NCBI GenBank assembly: GCA_004556655.1
Contig: SFGF01000054.1
Coordinates: forward strand, 1 to 25,717
DNA from: Lachnospiraceae bacterium
GTDB taxonomy: Bacteria; Bacillota; Clostridia; Lachnospirales; Lachnospiraceae
Direction: 5' to 3'
DNA: 25,717 nucleotides
The position numbers and the translations under genes are program-made. Of the stretch, positions 22,962 to 25,717 are shown piece by piece (position 1 is the first letter of the stretch; each line of letters starts with the position of its first letter). The notes beneath the pieces are model-generated. The model did not search any database and was not told the origin of the DNA. It saw only the letters and a list, made by a program, of their open reading frames with translations.

Positions 22962-25607
22962 TTACCTCAACTGTTGCAATCTCTCTTTTACCTGTTCCAT
23001 CATCTGTGTGTATTTTTCAAGTTTTCCTTTTTCCTCATCAATCTTTGCCTGTGGCGCTTTGCTGATAAAACGCTCATTTCCAAGCATTCCATTTACACGT
23101 GCCAGTTCTTTTTCCAGACGTACTTCCTCTTTTTCCAGACGCTGTATTTCTTTTTCAATATCTACCAACTCAGCAAATGGAATATAAATTACTGCCTGAT
23201 GTATTACTGCGGATACCGCATCTTCAGCAATACCGGATTTGTCTTCCTGTACAAGTACTTCACTGGCACCTGCAAGTGTCGCAAAAAATACTTTGCCATT
23301 CATAAAGGTGTCACGCACTGTCTCTTCTTCTGAAACCACATAAACGGTAGCTTTTTTACTTGGCGGAACATTCATTTCCGTACGTACCCCTCTGATACTT
23401 CTTACGGCTTCTTTGATCAGTTCCACATCATTCTCTTCTTTTTCAAAGTTCCATTCTGTTTTCCGCTCCGGCCAGGATGAGATCATTATAGACTCCTCCT
23501 GTGGATTCAGTGTGCAGTAAATTTCTTCTGTAATAAACGGCATATATGGATGCAGCAATTTCAGTGCTCCCCCAAGTACTGTCTTAAGTGTCCACAGTGC
23601 AGCTGCTTTTGTAGTATCCTCGTCATTGTACAGACGCGGTTTTACCATCTCAATATACCAGTCGCAGAATTCTTCCCAGATAAAATCATATACTTTCTGT
23701 ACAGCAATACCCAGCTCATATTTTTCCATATTATCCGTTACAACTTTTGCTACGGTATTGAACTTGGAAAGAATCCATTTATCTGCTGCTGTCAGTTCAG
23801 ACAGATCAATCTGTGCCGGAACCTCTGCTTTCTCCAGGTTCATCATGATAAATCTGGAAGCATTCCATACTTTATTTGCAAAGTTACGGCTGGCTTCCAC
23901 TCTCTCCCAGTAGAAACGCATATCATTTCCGGGAGCATTTCCGGTAATCAGGGTAAGACGCAGAGCATCCGCACCGTATTTATCAATCACTTCCAGAGGA
24001 TCAATACCATTTCCCAAAGATTTACTCATCTTTCTTCCCTGTGAGTCACGTACCAAACCGTGGATCAATACATGATGAAATGGTGCTTTCCCTGTCTGCT
24101 CCAAAGCAGAAAACACCATACGGATTACCCAGAAGAAAATGATATCATATCCGGTTACCAGAACATCGGTTGGATAAAAATACTCCATCTCCTCAGTTTT
24201 ATCCGGCCATCCCAGTGTGGAGAATGGCCATAATGCTGATGAGAACCAGGTATCCAACGTGTCCTCATCCTGATGCAGATGTTTACAGCCACATTTCGGG
24301 CAAACCTCCGGCATTTCTCTGGCAACTACTGTTTCACCGCATTCATCGCAGTAATATGCCGGGATTCTGTGTCCCCACCAGAGCTGTCGGGAGATACACC
24401 AGTCACGGATATTTTCCAGCCAATGTAAGTATGTCTTATCGAAACGCTCCGGTACAAACTGAAGTTCTCCATCCTTCAATGCTTCTATAGCCGCTTTTGC
24501 CATCTCATCCATTTTTACAAACCACTGTGGTTTGATCATGGGTTCTACGGTTGTTCCGCAGCGATCATGAGTTCCTACACTATGAGAATGGGGAACAACT
24601 TTAACCAGAAGTCCCATTTCCTCCAGGTCTTTCACCATGGCTTTTCTCGCTTCATAGCGATCCATACCTGCGTACTTGCCGCCCAGCTCATTGATGGTGG
24701 CATCATCATTCATAATATTGATTTCTTCCAGATTATGACGTTTTCCAACTTCAAAGTCATTCGGATCATGTGCCGGTGTGATTTTTACACATCCAGTTCC
24801 AAACTCTTTGTCAACATACTCGTCGGCGATTACCGGGATCTCACGATCGGTAAGCGGCAGCTTCAGCATTTTCCCGATCAGGTGCTGATAACGTTCATCA
24901 TCCGGGTTTACCGCAACTGCAGTATCTCCCAGCAGAGTCTCCGGACGGGTAGTAGCAATCTCCACAAACTGTCCCTCTTCTCCAACTACCGGATAATTAA
25001 TATGCCAGAAAAATCCGTCCTGATCCTCATGTTCTACCTCAGCATCAGAAATTGATGTCTGGCAAACCGGACACCAGTTGATGATTCTGGAACCTTTATA
25101 GATATATCCTTTTTCATACAATTTAATAAATACTTCCTGAACAGCTTTCGAACAGCCTTCATCCATTGTAAAACGTTCTCTCTCCCAGTCCGCAGAAGCA
25201 CCCAGCTTCTTTAACTGATTGATAATCTTTCCGCCGTATTCTTCTTTCCATGCCCAGGCATGCTCCAGGAATTCCTCTCTGGTAAGATCGGCTTTATCAA
25301 TTCCCTGTTCTTTCAGTTTTTCAATAACTTTAACTTCTGTAGCAATTGCCGCATGATCTGTTCCCGGCTGCCAAAGAGCTTCATATCCCTGCATCCTCTT
25401 AAAACGAATCAGAATATCCTGCATAGTCTCATCTAATGCATGTCCCATATGCAGCTGACCAGTTACATTTGGCGGGGGCATAACAATGGTAAATGGTTTC
25501 TTATCTTTGTTTACTTTTGCATGGAAATAACCGTTGTCCAGCCATTTCTGGTACAAACGATCCTCAAGACCCTTCGGGTCATAAGTCTTTGCCAATTCTT
25601 TGCTCAT
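22962..25607 (-). CDS. valS: Valyl-tRNA synthetase
   Basis: This 881-residue class I aminoacyl-tRNA synthetase charges tRNA-Val. The HIGH motif appears as HMGH (53-56, in PPPNVTGQLHMGH) and KMSKS at about 524-528. The CP1 editing domain (about 170-370) carries ATTRPETLLGD, and the Cys-rich zinc element YYCDECG...CPKCGCKH is at about 419-443. The anticodon-binding domain follows, with the C-terminal coiled-coil arm at about 815-881. Length is typical. AAGGAGG lies 5 nt before the ATG. It is first in an operon with the LtaS-like enzyme and an MFS permease. The normal leader (often a T-box in Firmicutes) is not visible, because a group II intron end lies directly upstream of the ribosome site. 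Confidence 0.98.
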   Translation of the reverse strand: MSKELAKTYDPKGLEDRLYQKWLDNGYFHAKVNKDKKPFTIVMPPPNVTGQLHMGHALDETMQDILIRFKRMQGYEALWQPGTDHAAIATEVKVIEKLKEQGIDKADLTREEFLEHAWAWKEEYGGKIINQLKKLGASADWERERFTMDEGCSKAVQEVFIKLYEKGYIYKGSRIINWCPVCQTSISDAEVEHEDQDGFFWHINYPVVGEEGQFVEIATTRPETLLGDTAVAVNPDDERYQHLIGKMLKLPLTDREIPVIADEYVDKEFGTGCVKITPAHDPNDFEVGKRHNLEEINIMNDDATINELGGKYAGMDRYEARKAMVKDLEEMGLLVKVVPHSHSVGTHDRCGTTVEPMIKPQWFVKMDEMAKAAIEALKDGELQFVPERFDKTYLHWLENIRDWCISRQLWWGHRIPAYYCDECGETVVAREMPEVCPKCGCKHLHQDEDTLDTWFSSALWPFSTLGWPDKTEEMEYFYPTDVLVTGYDIIFFWVIRMVFSALEQTGKAPFHHVLIHGLVRDSQGRKMSKSLGNGIDPLEVIDKYGADALRLTLITGNAPGNDMRFYWERVEASRNFANKVWNASRFIMMNLEKAEVPAQIDLSELTAADKWILSKFNTVAKVVTDNMEKYELGIAVQKVYDFIWEEFCDWYIEMVKPRLYNDEDTTKAAALWTLKTVLGGALKLLHPYMPFITEEIYCTLNPQEESIMISSWPERKTEWNFEKEENDVELIKEAVRSIRGVRTEMNVPPSKKATVYVVSEEETVRDTFMNGKVFFATLAGASEVLVQEDKSGIAEDAVSAVIHQAVIYIPFAELVDIEKEIQRLEKEEVRLEKELARVNGMLGNERFISKAPQAKIDEEKGKLEKYTQMMEQVKERLQQLR

Positions 25608-25620
25608 GATTTCCTCCTTA

Positions 25621-25717
25621 ATAGGGTAGAGGGAGAATAGTTATCTCGCCCCTCCCATTGAACCGTACATACGGGTCTCGTATACGGCTCTACAACTTAT
25701 ATTCCAACTTTCACTAA
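25621..25717 (-). mobile_element. Group II intron 3' end (domains V and VI), continues past window
   Basis: On the minus strand, 25690-25660 begins GAGCCGTA and ends TACGGTTC and folds as domain V: a 7-bp lower helix containing the AGC triad, a 2-nt GU bulge on the 3' side, and a 5-bp upper helix with a 5-nt loop. After an AAT linker, 25656-25624 folds as domain VI: GGG/CCC, a single bulged A (25627), a 5-bp helix, a bulged C, a 4-bp helix and a 7-nt loop. The bulged A is the seventh base from a predicted 3' splice site after CCCTAT (25621), the canonical branch-point position. The exon begins TAAGGAGG, the valS ribosome site. Bases 25691-25717 would be domain IV or the end of the intron-encoded protein (possibly ...LVKVGI stop). 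The loop is not a clean GNRA, so intactness is uncertain. Confidence 0.75.

Noticed and set aside
25608..25717. T-box leader of valS
   Set aside because: The visible upstream bases fold as group II intron domains V and VI; no T-box sequence or antiterminator is seen in the 110 bases available.

Overview
The window looks like a chromosomal segment of a low-to-moderate GC Gram-positive gut anaerobe, most likely Lachnospiraceae. Reasons: an LPXTG-anchored surface protein with the TYALILPAIT-type N-terminus typical of that group, an LtaS-like polyglycerol-phosphate polymerase, a MarR-controlled heterodimeric ABC exporter, strong AGGAGG-type ribosome binding sites, and A/T-rich sigma-A promoters. 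The genus is inferred; no rRNA or other taxonomic marker is present. Coding density is high and no gene-free stretch exceeds 300 bases.

Region 1 (1-7450, minus strand): a three-gene unit transcribed from a promoter near 7420-7447. Order of transcription: a coiled-coil protein with cysteines on an 11-residue grid (7342-6677), a type I signal peptidase (6674-6090), and a 1970-residue wall-anchored protein (6062-150). The last carries a His/Cys repeat array, a CHAP hydrolase domain, serial Ig-like adhesin repeats, SpaA/Cna_B domains and LPETG. The tight spacing suggests the peptidase and the coiled-coil protein serve export of the surface protein. This is the best candidate here for an under-described system.

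Region 2 (7570-13240): a zinc alcohol/polyol dehydrogenase (minus) diverges from a ROK-family repressor followed by a GH2 beta-galactosidase (plus). The shared intergenic region holds two inverted repeats that could be ROK operators. This looks like a small glycan-use locus.

Region 3 (13299-19001, minus strand): MarR regulator, two ABC half-transporters forming an asymmetric (one intact, one degenerate ATP site) heterodimer, then an AraC-type sensor domain whose DNA-binding half is replaced by a membrane segment, and an EamA/DMT permease. The MarR promoter is bracketed by two AGGTACCT palindromes, implying autorepression of the exporter.

Region 4 (19027-19551, plus): a small coiled-coil protein with a 63-bp tandem duplication, preceded by a 20-bp perfect palindrome and a clear promoter.

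Region 5 (19561-25717, minus): an operon valS - LtaS-like sulfatase-fold polymerase with a C-terminal IPT/TIG-like domain and acidic tail - MFS permease, ending in a strong terminator. Immediately upstream of the valS ribosome binding site the window ends inside what reads as the 3' end of a group II intron (domains V and VI with a bulged branch-point A), in the same orientation as valS.
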